Source: Hanleya hanleyi
Lineage: Eukaryota > Mollusca > Polyplacophora > Lepidopleurida > Hanleyidae
NCBI GenBank assembly: GCA_036873755.1
Contig: JAVTVY010018916.1
Coordinates: 1 to 64,000, forward strand
Length of the DNA stretch: 64,000 nt
Reading direction: 5' to 3'
Below the pieces are notes generated by a model. The model saw only the letters and a list, made by a program, of their open reading frames with translations. It had not been told where the DNA came from and made no database searches. The position numbers were made by a program, and so were the translations under genes. Below, in pieces: positions 9,195 through 20,725 of the stretch. The number at the start of each line of letters is the position of its first letter. Position 1 is the stretch's first letter.

Positions 9195-9900
9195 CATGTT
9201 AGTATACTATCACATTTATTTATTGATTGGATGACTGATTTATTCATTTATTCTCTTAGACAATGCAAAGAATGCTTGCAAATCTGTTTTGAAAATGACA
9301 TACATGTGCCATTTAGTATACATGTACTGTATTTATCTAGCCATGTGTAGTTGTTTTGGTGAGACATCGATACAGCTCTTTCAATTTGTTCAAGAAACAA
9401 ATTAATTTAAGGGGAGGAAAACTTTTTTTTTTTTCAAGGAAAGTACACTTACAATACCATGGGTAAATATTTCTTCCCACAAGCCAATCAATTGGTAGAG
9501 ACACCCTTATTATAATAGCTGGGGTTCAGAGCCGAGGGGTTTGGATAGCGCAGCTTCATGTTACATATAGAAAGGAAGTTCTTCATGTAAGTACACGTTG
9601 ATTGTGTTGCGTGTGTCTTGGTTTAATATGGGTCTGTGGGTTGGCTGTTTCATGCTTGGCCTTAAATGACAGTCTCGATGGCAAAGTTTTAGCTGGATGA
9701 GAATTGCCGGCTTTCACAAAAATTACAGACCAATAAAACCATAGATAAGGTTCCAAAATTGTATTTCATTACGATTGCTCGCACTATATTAAACTTACAT
9801 GTAGTATATAGGAGACATGTCATTTATGTAATCATTCTGTATTCGGACTTTTGTGTGATTTTGAAATTTCCAAGCCTGTACAATTTTCACACGAAATAAG
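9195..9900. other. Non-coding stretch
   Basis: No gene or repeat structure is recognised beyond poly-T at about 9425. Short ORFs on the minus strand up to 10348 lack motifs. Confidence 0.4.
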
Positions 9901-9917
9901 TTTTACTTTTTTGCGTG

Positions 9918-10012
9918 AGTCTACCCTGATTATCAAATCGTAAACTTTTCTAGAGAACATTTGACGCAGAGGTTTACACGATGATAGATGGAACTGTTTA
10001 CGGGATGATATA
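9918..10012. repeat. Dispersed repeat, copy near 32080-32160
   Basis: GATTATCAAATCGTAAA, ACGCAGAG and GATGGAACTGTT occur here. They recur in the same order at about 32083-32150, inside intron 4 of the secreted-protein gene, so this is a dispersed family of unknown class. Confidence 0.45.
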
Positions 10013-10409
10013 GTGGCAATTATTTGAAAGTAGTATAATAGGAAAGAGTGTCTTTTTGAGTGTGTTATTTTTGAGTGTCGTAAAGGCATGAAACTGTTCC
10101 ATGATTCCATGGAGATGCCCACTATAACGTGTTTGACTTTCAAGTACATGTATATCTAGATGAAGAAATTTTTTTCTTAAAACTGCCAGTGAAAGTTCAT
10201 AAAGAGTGAACTCACAATATTTAAAAATTAGTTGAAAAAATTCTGCTACAACAAAGACTATGTTAGATATATGAACATTATCCTGTGAAATGTGCGTATG
10301 TGACAATAATTTGTCTATACATGTAACTGGATCTGTCATAAAGACCACGCATGTAAGCTACTAGGAATAGCAATTAATAATCAACTTTTAATAGTCTGAC
10401 AAGCACATT

Positions 10410-11190
10410 GTCTGGTTTATGTAAAAACGCATGCCTCTCGGCTAAATGTCGAGAAACGTTTCAGCAAGATTAGAGATTAGACAATGAAAGCAAACAGTGT
10501 ATTTTTAAATCTTTTATTCTCTCCAACTTTTGTCCAGTAGTATGGCATTTTTGTAGCACATCATCTCTTAGGAAGATGGGAAATCCGCAGTCTAGAGCCC
10601 TTCGTTTTGTTTATAACGATTTCTCTTCGCCAATTAATCTTCTGTTTGAAAAGGCTGCATCTTCATTGCATTCACAAAGAATTCGGTACATTGCACTGGT
10701 GTGGTGCATGGTTGATATCTGCCACCATTCACCAGATATGTACAAAGCAGTCCATGGTATGTCCCCTACTAAAATTCAAGAATTGTTTAGCACTCGCCAA
10801 ACTGACCGAAATCCTAGAGGTGGAAAATATGTTTCAGATATGCCTAGGTACAATACTAAAACAAAATTCTTTGTCAAAATTCGGAGTGAAAATCTGGAAC
10901 GATCCCAACTTTTTCGGGGAACTCCAAATTTTAAGTAGTTTTAAGAGCTTGATTAGTATTGGAAGGTCCACCTCGTAAATGCCCCATGTGCAAAACTTTA
11001 ATCTGACATGACCCATCATGTATATGTGTTTGTGAAGTATGATTGTCTGTGATATATTTTAATTTCTACTATTTCATATTTTACTCTTTTACTAATGTTA
11101 TTAACGTTGGGTATGAAAATATGTGATGATCCAATGTTATGTTCATCGTTTCCTTTCATATCGACAATAAAGAAATCTTGTATCTGTTTC
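10410..11190 (+). mobile_element. Non-LTR retrotransposon 3' remnant (CR1/L2-like reverse transcriptase C-terminus)
   Basis: Frames around 10495-10980 encode the end of a LINE ORF2. CPVVWHFC is followed by RALRFVYNDF, then an LHSQRIR/MYKAVHGMSP region, then KFGVKIWN. The tail GRSTS and CPMCKTLI matches the cysteine-rich end of CR1/L2-type proteins as I recall them. At least one frameshift separates the 10576-10938 frame from the 10607-10978 frame. A 3' UTR with AATAAAG at about 11167 follows. The copy is 5' truncated and not functional. Confidence 0.7.
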
Positions 11191-11204
11191 GCGAGAATTG
11201 CTAT

Positions 11205-11310
11205 TCAATGATTTTTGAGGGTGATCAAATTTATTAGAAGAGCTGATTGAATTTTGTTCCCAAAGTTGGGGCGTGATTGAAATTTGATAGGGGGATTGAA
11301 TTATTAGAGG
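11205..11310. repeat. Dispersed repeat end related to 61690-61800
   Basis: GGTGATCAAATTTATTAGA and GGGATTGAATTATTAGAGG here match GAGTGATCAAAGTTATTAGA and GGTGATTGAATTATTAGAGG near 61690-61790. These look like internal end repeats of a DNA transposon. The class is not identified. Confidence 0.45.
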
Positions 11311-11448
11311 CATTACCGTATAGATTTATTTTATCTGCTTTAGTTGTACACGACCATTCCACTTTAGTCATTTTGGAATACTTTTGTAACACTTTTATTA
11401 ATACCATATTATTTTTTGTAAATATATATGCATGCCTATACATTTTAT

Positions 11449-11543
11449 ATGTCATATTTACATCATACAGCTGAGATGTGATAGCTGTGTTGTGTATATG
11501 TCATATTTACATCATACAGCTGAGATGTGATAGCTGTGTTGTG
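11449..11543 (+). repeat. 48-bp tandem duplication
   Basis: TATGTCATATTTACATCATA with CAGCTGAGATGTGATAGCTG occurs twice back to back with almost no change, so the duplication is recent. Confidence 0.8.
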
Positions 11544-12269
11544 CATATTTTGCCAAGCATGACACAGCCAGTACAGTACTGACAACAAAACACTTTATCA
11601 GAAGGATGATTTACTTTGTACATGATTAATTAATGTTTCATCTGGCACGGTTTAGCACCCTGCAGGGGAGAGGAGATTATGTGAGCTTGAGTATCAACGT
11701 TTGAAAATACTGCTGAGAGGGGATATAAAAGTACTGTCACAGCAATTTGATTAAACCCAAGAACAACAAAAACGTACCTAAAGATCAACCAACTTCAAAG
11801 CAAAAGTAAATCATTAGACGCACTTGAGATCCGGAAGATAAAATGAAAGATGAACTTCTAAAAACCAAAGATGAAATTCTAAGCTGCAAGCTCCATGTAT
11901 CTAGGAAAGATGATTCCTTGATCAACACTGACGCAACAGCTCTTCTTTTTTTTTTTTTTTTTTTTTTAATAAATAAGAATTTAATGACGAGCTCTTGGAT
12001 AGAAGTACAACACAGCAAATATCACATACACAACTACATCACAAGAAAAATGATTTAGAACGATATTTACAAACATTTAACGTGAAGAAAAAATGTACCA
12101 AATAAACATATTTTTTGCATAATTTACCCCATTTTACCTGTTTATAACATTTTCTTTGCAGAAAAGCACACCCTTCAAATATTATTAACTATTTTAACTA
12201 GACAATAATCTATCAAAATATTTTCAACGTATATGGAATTTTGCGTACAGGCAATTATTATAATACATA

Positions 12270-12990
12270 GTTTTTTGAAATGGTACTTGCTTCTTTGTGT
12301 CCGTGGATGTCCGTGAATGTCCGTGTACGTCCGTCCATGTGTGTTCGAAGCGATAACTTCCTAATGCTTCGTTGGATTGTTCCGAAATTCGGCATATGCA
12401 TTCCTTGCGACAAGACGCCATTCGGTGTTGCATTTCAGCAACATCTGCCTGAAGGTGGCGCCACTGGGTTGCTCCTTTGTGTCCGTGGATGTCCGTGTAC
12501 GTCCGTGCATGTGTGTTCGAAGCGATAACTTCCTAATGCTTCGTTGGATTGTTCCGAAATTCGGCATATGCATTCCTTGCGACAAGATGCCATTCGGTGT
12601 TGCATTTCAGCAACATCTGCCTGAAGGTGGCGCCACTGGGTTGCTTCTTTGTGTCCGTGGATGTCCGTGTACGTCCGTGCATGTCTGTCCAAATTTTCTG
12701 CAAGCGATAACTTCCTAACGCTTTGTTGGATTGTTCCGAAATTCGGCATACGCATTCCTTGCGACAAGACGCCAGTCGGTATTGCATTTCAGTAACATCT
12801 GCCTGAAGGTGGCGCCACTGGGTCAAAATGGATCTTGGTTCTTTGTGCCCGGGGATGTCAGTTTGAATTCTTTACAAGCGATAACTTCCAAATGCTTCGT
12901 TGGATTCTTCTGAAATTCGGCATACGCATTCCTTGTGAGAAGACGCTGTTGTGTACTGCATTTCTGTAACATTTGTCTGAAGTTTCGCGG
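12270..12990 (+). repeat. Hairpin-type (CCGT) tandem repeat, family 2, first array
   Basis: Units of about 173-180 bp begin GATAACTTCC at 12352, 12525, 12706 and 12880. Each contains TTCCGAAATTCGGCATA, GCATTCCTTGCGACAAGA, AACATCTGCCTGAAGGTGGC and GCCACTGGGT, then a GTCCGTGGATGTCCGTG run. GGTGGCGCCAC is a palindromic core. Open frames on both strands are by-products. Confidence 0.7.
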
Positions 12991-13239
12991 AGACCTTTTT
13001 TTCAAATCGTTAGGACTGTACATGTACCATGATACAGGACCAGGGGGACAAAAATTGCACCAGGTTGATAGGTCTGCTTATGGCGGACAACAGGGTGGAT
13101 TCATTCCTAACAGCTGATCTCAATTTAAAAGCTGTACCCACACATTGATTTGGATTGATTGTTGTTTACTGGGTTAATAAATCTTGGGACCTGGGCTGAT
13201 GAATCCCATCAAATTACTAGGCCGGACACATATGACATC

Positions 13240-13423
13240 AATGATTCAGAATATTGCCATAGCAGTGTTTATTTCCAAAAAAAAAAAAATAATAATACTT
13301 TAATTGTTTAAAGTGATCGTAAACCCTCAAGTAAAGTTTCCATCAAATGAACGACCATTGCGAACAGTGTCGGAAAATATTTATTGTGATTTTTTACGAT
13401 TTTATTACACAGAGTAAATTGCA
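13240..13423. other. Short non-coding stretch before the palindrome
   Basis: Poly-A at about 13277. Nothing recognisable. Confidence 0.3.
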
Positions 13424-13828
13424 AATAAAGCATGGTATTCTATGGTGGTCTGTTGCAATCATATCTAGGTCCAGTGACGTCACACTGCCTTAATACATAT
13501 ATTTCAAACTTTGTATGCACTTTTCAATGCTTCATTCAAGCCTAAGGTGTGTATACGTTGAATTTTAACACAGACTCACTGTTCCAATGTGCATGTTTCT
13601 CCAAAATCGGGGAAATTAAATGCAGGATTCAAATTGACTTGACAGATTTTGGTGAAACATGCACATTGGAACAGCAAGTCTGTGTTGAAACTCAAAGTAT
13701 ACACACCTTAAGCTTGAATCAAGCATTGAAAAGTACATACAAAGTTTGAAATATATGTATTAAGCAGTGTGACGTCACTGGACCTAGATATGATTGCAAC
13801 AGACCACCATAGAATACCATGCTTTATT
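13424..13828. repeat. Large palindrome: 185-bp arms around a 36-bp loop
   Basis: AATAAAGCATGGTATTCTAT at 13424 is mirrored by ATAGAATACCATGCTTTATT ending at 13828. Matching continues through GTGACGTCAC, TTTCAAACTTTGTATG and GTTCCAATGTGCATGTTT up to the centre. Arms 13424-13608 and 13645-13828 differ at only scattered positions. The right arm ends directly against the family 2 hairpin. A foldback transposon or hairpin MITE is the simplest reading. Confidence 0.75.
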
Positions 13829-14480
13829 GTCCCCCGCCGCAACGCAGCCGGGGGAATTTAAAATGGTTCTTGCTTCTATGTGTCCGTGCATGTCTGTTCG
13901 AATGATTACTTCCTAACGCTTTGTTGGATTCTTCCGAAATTCGGCATACGCATTCCTTGCGACAAGACGCCAGTCGGTATCGCATTTCAGCAACATCTGC
14001 CTGAAAGTGGCGCCACTGGGTCAAAATGGATCTTGCTTCTTTGTGTCTGTGAATGTCAGTTACAAGCGATAATTTCCAAACGCTTTCTTGGATTCTTCCG
14101 AAATTCGGCATACGCATTCCTTGTGAGAAGATGCGGTTGCGTACTGGATTTCAGTAACATTTGCCTGAAGGTGGCGCCACTGAGTTTCGCTTCTTCGTGT
14201 CCGTTTCAGTTAAAATGGGTCTTGCTCTCTTTGTGTCTGTGGATGTCTGTTCAAATTCTTCACAGGCGATAACTTCCAAAAGCTTTGTCAGATTCCTTCG
14301 AAATATACATATATACATGTACACTCCTTGTGACCAGACATGGGTTGGTATCGCGTTTCAGCAAGATCCACCTGAAGGTGGCGCTATTGGGTCTTCTTCC
14401 AATCTTCTGTGCATGTCCGTGGTTTCCATTTAAATTCTTAACAAGCGATAACTTCCAAATGCTTTGTCTAATAAGTAGGC
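13829..14480 (+). repeat. Hairpin-capped family 2 array
   Basis: Opens with a hairpin (CCCCCGCC, loop GCAACGCA, GCCGGGGG), then the same 170-bp-type units as 12270-12990: TTCCGAAATTCGGCATACG, GGTGGCGCCACT and GTCCGTG runs. Units diverge towards 14480. Confidence 0.65.
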
Positions 14481-14524
14481 ATCCCTAAATTCGTTTGTCA
14501 TTTTTCTTCTTTCTTCCGCTTCTC

Positions 14525-15140
14525 GCTGTTTCATGTCGCTTTAAATGAAGGACACCATTTTCTTAAATTTGCTGTCCAGTCCTTCTATTCCACATCATAT
14601 GATTTACACTAAAGCTTTTCCAGGAACCATATTTTATTTCAGAAGTATAATATGAAATAACTGGCAGGAGTACCGAACCTGTGTTAGTTTTGAATTTCGT
14701 GTCGTCTTAAATGAAGGGCAACATTTCCTTCAATTTTGCTTTGAAATAATTCTATTCCACATCAATGATTTACCTTAAAGCTTTTGCACGAACCATATTT
14801 TATTTCAGAAGTATAATAAAAAATAACTGGAGGGGAAATCCCCGCAGTACCGAACCCCTGGTTTTTTAATTTCGTCTCATCTTAAATGAAGGACAACATT
14901 TCCTTCAATTTTTGCTATCAAATAATTGTAATCCACATCATATGATTTACCCTAAAGCTTTTGCATGAACCATATTTTATTTCAGATGTATAACATGAAA
15001 TACCGAACCCGTTTTTTTTAAAATTTCGTGTCATCTTAAATGAAGGACAACATTTCCTTCAATTTTGCTATCAAATAATTGTATCTCGCATCATATGCTT
15101 TACCCTAAAGCTTCTGCAGGAACCATTTGTGTCCACACGT
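14525..15140 (+). repeat. Tandem repeat of ~180-bp units (four copies)
   Basis: CTTAAATGAAGGACAACATT, CACATCATATGATTTACC, TAAAGCTTTTGCA and CCATATTTTATTTCAGA recur in order at spacings of about 160-185 bp. Units are distinct from family 2, although the array lies between two family 2 arrays. Confidence 0.6.
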
Positions 15141-15479
15141 GTAACTTACTATATTAATTACAACTGAGTTCCTAAAGTTTGGGTGCACACTGTGATCAAT
15201 GATCAATTTCCTGAATTGAACTGGTTTCATCTTGTGGTTTTTCGCACTGACAGATGATGGCATGCGGTTGTCAGTGTGGTTGTTTCATGTACATGAAGCT
15301 TTCTATGGCTTTCATGTCAGCACACCTACCACTACCTTCAAGAAGAGCATGCCCCCATCCCCAGGGCGCCGAGCTAGCCCTCGCCCGACCCTCATATATT
15401 GTGTTTGAGCATATATATCTCCAATATATCTTGACAGAAGCCAAAATTCGTGTGTTGTCTGCAATATTGGGATAATTGC

Positions 15480-17640
15480 AACCCCAAAAGGTTTCAATTT
15501 ATCAGGCACAGACCCATGTTTTTGTATTTGGTAAATATGTCCCTTGTCTATAGATCTTGCTTGGAATTGTTTTTCGTGCCAATCCGCTTCTGGGTGGCGC
15601 CATCTCGGGCCAAGTTAAAATTGCATTTCCAGACAATAACTTTTGAAAACCTTAAGGATTCTTTCCAAATATGGTGTGGTGGTACCTTGCCTAAGATCTG
15701 GCTTGAGAATGTTTTTCATGTTGATAGGGGGACTACCTGAAAGCTAAGTTAAGTGTTTCCAGACAATAACTTTTGAAAACCTGAACCGATTCATTCCAAA
15801 TTTGGTGTGTAGGTACCTCACCTCAATTTCTCATTTGGCATTGTTTTTCATGCCGATCCACATATAGGTGGTGCCACCTGGGGGCAAATTTAAAATTATG
15901 TTTCCGGACAATAACTTTTTAATACTTAAATGAATTCTTTCCAAGTTTGGTGTACCTTACCTGAACGTTTCACTTGGTATTGTTTTTCTTGTTGATCTGC
16001 TCATATGGGTGGCGCCACCTGTAGGCCAAGTTAACATTTTCTATTTCCAATGTCAAGGTATCTTGCCTCAATTGTTTTTTATGCCTATCTGCCTACACAT
16101 GGCGCTACCTGAGGGCCAAGGTAAAATTGCATTTCCGGACAGTAAACTGTTGGACCTTAATGGATTCTTTTAAATTTGGTATGTGGGTACCTACCCTCAA
16201 GGGCCATGTTAATGATGTTTTTCCTAAGTTTTACGCTTTTACTTTCTTCACAAATAATATATGTTTTCTTCACTAAAGGTGCAAAAGGCATGCCTCCAAT
16301 CGTATTCGATAGACTGTATCTAGTTTCTTCAATATTTGGCATATGCATTCCTTGTGACAAGATGTTGATTGGTATTGCATTTTAGAAAGATCTGTCTGTA
16401 GGTGGCGCCACTAGGGTTCTTTCCGTTCTTTTGTGCTGCAAGCAATAACTTTGAAACGCTTTGAAATGTTGCTCGAAATTTGGTTTCCGGGCAATAACTT
16501 GAGAACTGCTCATCAAATTCTTCCCAAATTAGGCATGCATATACATTGTACCTTTCCATGAGATGTTGCTTGGGATTGCGTTATCCACTTCTGCTCAGAA
16601 AGTGACGCCACCACTGAAATCTGAAATTTGTTTTTGGCCAAGAACTTGAAAACCGCATGCTCATCGGATTCTTCTCAAATTTAGCATGCATGTACCATGC
16701 CAGGAGATGTTGCATGGGATTGCCTTTCACTCACTTGCACTTACAGGTGGCGCCACCTGGCGGCAAAATCCCAAATTCGTCTCCGGGTAATACCATGACC
16801 TAAGATGTCGCTTGAGATTGCATTTCACCCACTTGTGCCTATAGGTGGCGCCACCAGATGTTAAAATCAAAATTTGTTTTCAGCCATTAACTTCAGAACT
16901 GCTCATCGGAATCTCCTCAAATTTAGCATGCATGTATCATGCCAGGAGATGTTGCGTGGGATTGCCTTTCGCTCACTTTTACTTACAGGTGGTGCCACCT
17001 GTTGGCGAAATACCAGATTTGTTTCCGGGTAATAACTTGAGAACCGCTCGTCAGATTCTTCTTAAATCTGGTATGAATATATCATGACATATGATGTCGC
17101 TCGGGATTGCGTTTCGCCTACTTGTACTTACAGGTAGCATGATCACCTCGTGTCAAATCTAAATTTGATTTCGTTCATCAGATTTTTCTCCAATTTGGTA
17201 TGCATATACCATGCCATGATATGTCCCTTGGGATTGTATTTCACCTGCTTCTGCATACTGGTGGCGACACCTGGTGGAAAAATCTGAAATTTGTTTCTGG
17301 CAATAATTTGACAACTGCTCATCGGATTCTTCTCAAATTTGGTATTCATATGCCATAAGATGTCACTTGAGATTGTGTTTCGCACACTTGTGCATACAAA
17401 TCTAAATTTGGTTTCTGAGCAATAACCCCTTTTCAGATTCTTCCCAAAGTTCGTATGCTAATACACCATGTCATGAGATGATCCTTGGGTTTGCATTTCG
17501 CCCACTTGCACCTACAGGTGGCGACACCTGGTGGCAAATTTAAAATTTGGTTTCCAGACAATAGGTTGAGGATGCATTCAGCTTCTCGTCAAATTTGGTT
17601 TGCAGATAATATGCCTTGAGATGTCACTTGGGTTCGCTTC
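15480..17640 (+). repeat. Diverged family 2-like array with GGTGGCGCCACC cores
   Basis: About a dozen degenerate units of 110-180 bp. Each contains versions of TTTCCGGGTAATAACTTGAG, AACCGCTCATCGGATTCTTC, TCAAATTTGGTATGCATATA, ATGCCATGAGATG and GGTGGCGCCACCTG. They appear older than the arrays at 12270 and 13829. Confidence 0.55.
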
Positions 17641-18029
17641 TCGGTTACATAATTTCCATGCTTCACTGCATGGAAACTATATTACAGAAGCAAAAAAATG
17701 TTCAGTCAACCGTTCTGAGTTGATTTTAAAACTTGGGATGGCAGGAAGACCCTTCCGCATCCAACGCCTATGAAGTAGCAGTTGCCTCCCTCATGTATAT
17801 CCCACAAGACCAACAATGTTAAAAAATATTGCTGCCATTTCGGCGGGGGACTTAGCATCCTCTGGCTGCTTGTTCTGTATCATATAGGTATTTGACATGT
17901 TTCTTAACATCTTGGATACATGGTGTTTCGCTTGGACTGATATATATACCATTTCATGACTGATAATATAGTATTAAAAAGTGGCTCTCTAGAATCTAAA
18001 CCCAACAAACAATTTTATCCGATAGACAT

Positions 18030-18200
18030 GGGAACATGCAGGGCTTTGATGGAGTAATGCACCCCTCAAGTGAAGTAGAATGTCAATTAAAGAATTTTGT
18101 GGTGGAGCCGTCCATCCCTGGGCTCTTTTCATTTTTCATATTTCTTAAGGCATTAAGGGCTTCTGATGGAATAATGGACCCCTCAAGTGTAGTAGACATC
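18030..18200 (+). repeat. ~115-bp direct duplication
   Basis: AATGCACCCCTCAAGTGAAG at about 18057 recurs as AATGGACCCCTCAAGTGTAG at about 18173, with matching TTTGATGGA-like upstream sequence. Non-coding. Confidence 0.45.
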
Positions 18201-18589
18201 GTTTGAGTTAATTTACTGAATTTCCTAAATCTAAAGTATCGGTATCTAAATCCACGTCTTCCAGAACGTGATCATTGTTTTCATAGTTTTGATAGTAATT
18301 CCCTATTTTTTTAAGTATATCCTTCTGGTTCGTTATTAAACTGGATTCACTTTTCGTGGGATAATTTTACTTATGTAGTTGCTTTTCTCAAGTGCACAAA
18401 AGAATTTTGATGGTTTATCTCCATGTTCTACCCGGGTGGCTCTAGACCGAACCATAACAGCTCCACTCTTGCCTGCATCAGTGACAGGCCCCAGCCAGCA
18501 TCAGAACCCAACCACAAGTATTGGACCACCGACAAAGGCCCCACTTCGGACAGACCAACAACATTGCGAGGCATGCACCATGGAATGTG

Positions 18590-19381
18590 GCTGAGAAACC
18601 AGGAAACCGTGTTTCATCCAATCAACATAACAATGACAAGAAATCCGTGCTCCTTATCGGAACCTCAAATATCAAGATCGTTGTTCCGGACAAACTAACC
18701 TCCAAATAAAAAGTGCATAAAGTGATTAAGTATAACATTAATGTAGCTGACAGTCTTGTCAGTGAAACAAATGTGAGACCTAATGCGGTGGTTTATAGCA
18801 TTGGACACACCGGTTCTCGTCAGATCACCGAAGTTAAGCAACGTTGAGCTCGGTCAATACTTGGATGGATGACCGGGTGCTGTACTGGCTGGGCTGATCA
18901 GTGTCCAGGGTAATAGGAACTGTGAGCACTCTCGTGTTCTGGCGCATGTTGGCACCGTCGTGATATGACTGAAACACGGTTGAAAATGACATTAAACCCT
19001 ACTACTCACCCACTCACTCCCCCATTGCCGCACAAATGATATCAAAGAACACTCCGCAGAGGTCTGTGTGCAAAAAATAGAGCAGTTGTTTAAAAATACT
19101 TCAAAAAAGTTTGATAGTGCTAAGATCGTCCTGTCTCTTGCGACGGTCAAGAATGACAGTTGTGTCTACAATAACAAAGTCCAACTAATCAATGCCCTTC
19201 TGTCAGCTAAGTTTGGTGACTGTGATAGAGTGCGACAATAGCCACTTGACCTTTTGGGGCGAGCCAAAATAAAAAATGGTTTAATCAATGATGATGGGGC
19301 TCACCTGTACTCTAGCGGGACACGAATTCTCGCAAGTAACATCAGATGCACTCTAGACAAAGTATATGGCTTCTCTCGATA
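18590..19381 (+). pseudogene. LINE ORF1 with SGNH-hydrolase-like region, split by a SINE
   Basis: Before the SINE the frame reads SVLLIGTSNIK then DKLTSK, a TAA, and VHKVIKYNINVADSL. After the SINE it resumes TNDIKEHSAEVCVQKIEQL, VLSLATVKND, and ends DDGAHLYSSGTRILASNI. The opening GTSN block and the closing DDGAHL block are typical of SGNH/GDSL-type esterase modules found in ORF1 of some LINEs. At least two stop codons make it non-functional. Confidence 0.6.
18804..19020 (+). mobile_element. 5S rRNA-derived SINE
   Basis: The head CACCGGTTCTCGTCAGATCA, AAGTTAAGCAACGTTGAGC and ATACTTGGATGGATGACCGG is clearly 5S rRNA sequence, including its internal control region, so it could be read by RNA polymerase III. 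The first ~24 bases of 5S and a short 3' stretch are missing. A body follows, then a tail with GTCGTGATATGACTGAAACA and GTTGAAAATGACATTAAACC. The tail matches the other SINE at 40645-40880. CATTG on both sides is a possible short target duplication. This is a SINE, not a functional 5S gene. Confidence 0.8.
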
Positions 19382-19529
19382 GCACATGCAAATTGATGTC
19401 ATTGATATATCACGCCATCCTCCAATAGCCCTTTTCAGAAAGGCCTGAATATTTGTTCTTGGAATGTAAATTCTTATATCCAAATCGCATAACAAGCTAA
19501 GTGACAATACTTTTGTAAATATAATTAAG

Positions 19530-19858
19530 TCGGTTAGGGCGATCCCGCTCTCTAAAATGGAGGTATTTGATCGTTTTTTGTTCAATAACTTTTGATTCCT
19601 TCTTAATCAATGCTTCAAAACTTCAGGCGCATTAATTTACCTATTATTCCATGTTCTAAAATTAATTTTCCATTTGAAGAACCAGTCAATGCTGCTTAAA
19701 CATTAAGACAGAATTAGATAGATGCCAATTTATTTTTTCCCTGCCAATTTGATGCGGATATATATGTCTGTGTGCACCTCAAAAGGATTCTGCTGAATTC
19801 GTTATGTGAACTGATTATATTTTCCCCTCTATTTTGAGAGCGGGAGTGCCCTAAACTG
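19530..19858 (+). mobile_element. MITE copy A (329 bp) with 5-bp TTAAG duplication
   Basis: Ends TCGGTTAGGGCGATCCCGCT and AGCGGGAGTGCCCTAAACTG are inverted repeats. TTAAG flanks both sides (19525-19529 and 19859-19863). Removing the element and one TTAAG joins VNIIK to SFTVIDLC in frame, restoring the LINE endonuclease. A second copy lies inverted at 47226-47581. Confidence 0.8.
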
Positions 19859-20362
19859 TTAAGTCATTCACTGTTATTGATCTGTGTGAGACACACTGTG
19901 ATAAAGATGATGATATCTCGCTGCAAGGTTACAACTGTTTTCGTTCACGCACTTGTAAAAGCACTAGAAATTTTGGAGGGCTAGCCATTTGTGCACGACA
20001 GGAAATTTGGCCTTATCTATCATTCATCCCTTCTTCAAATTGTAAATTTCAGTAGGTCTTTATATCCCTAAATCAAACTTTGGAATAGTGGAAGATACTT
20101 ATATATGTGTTATGCAAATATCCACAGGTAACTCGAGCTATTCTCTCAGATGCGGGGAAAACATACTCAGCGTTGAATCTGACACATAAAGGCTCGGTTC
20201 CAAAGGCAAAATAATATTAATGGGCGACATGTACGCTCGCACAGGTTCTCTTCCTATGTCATGAATGATTCAGCCAGTGATTGTATACCACTGTTTCCAA
20301 ACTACACTGTAGACAACCTGTAACCACCTGAGTCATCTATACGCGGTAAGACTGACCCTGGG

Positions 20363-20725
20363 ATCGTGTGTATCCGTTTTCAGCCTACTTTCTGCAACTG
20401 CAAGAGGGAATTTCCAGAAATCAATATCACGTGACTTCGTCAGTCAATCAGCTAAAGTCTACCGACGTTACCCCAACGTAACCCGCCATTTTCGAGTCAT
20501 GTGATGTCCTACTTGTTCAAAATTACAGATCTACCACACCTCTTGGATGATACGAAAGTTATTCATACATATATATTTTTTGTAAGCCACGGCAATATCT
20601 GTTTCCGAAGTGGTATGAAAACCTGTAATTTATCAGATTTCTCGAGTCTGCTCTCCGCCGGATGAAGGCCGAACAGAATCCGGTAAAGTACCGGATATCG
20701 CTCCGCGATAATGGAGACACACGAT
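20363..20725. mobile_element. Probable inverted-repeat element inserted in the LINE endonuclease
   Basis: ATCGTGTGTATCC at the left is mirrored by GGAGACACACGAT at the right, about 360 bp apart. Endonuclease homology stops before it and resumes soon after (TVDCNLPARNSSD). Exact ends and duplication are not certain. Confidence 0.45.

Noticed and set aside
9832..10348. Two minus-strand ORFs of 105 and 116 codons
   Set aside because: No motif; part of the region is a dispersed repeat also found at 32083.
11800..11975. Possible retroelement ORF1 coiled-coil (KDELLKTKDEILSCK)
   Set aside because: Short, followed by poly-T, no supporting neighbours.
18795..18895. Functional 5S rRNA gene
   Set aside because: Missing the 5' part and about 15 bases near the 3' part, fused to a SINE body and tail, inside a LINE.
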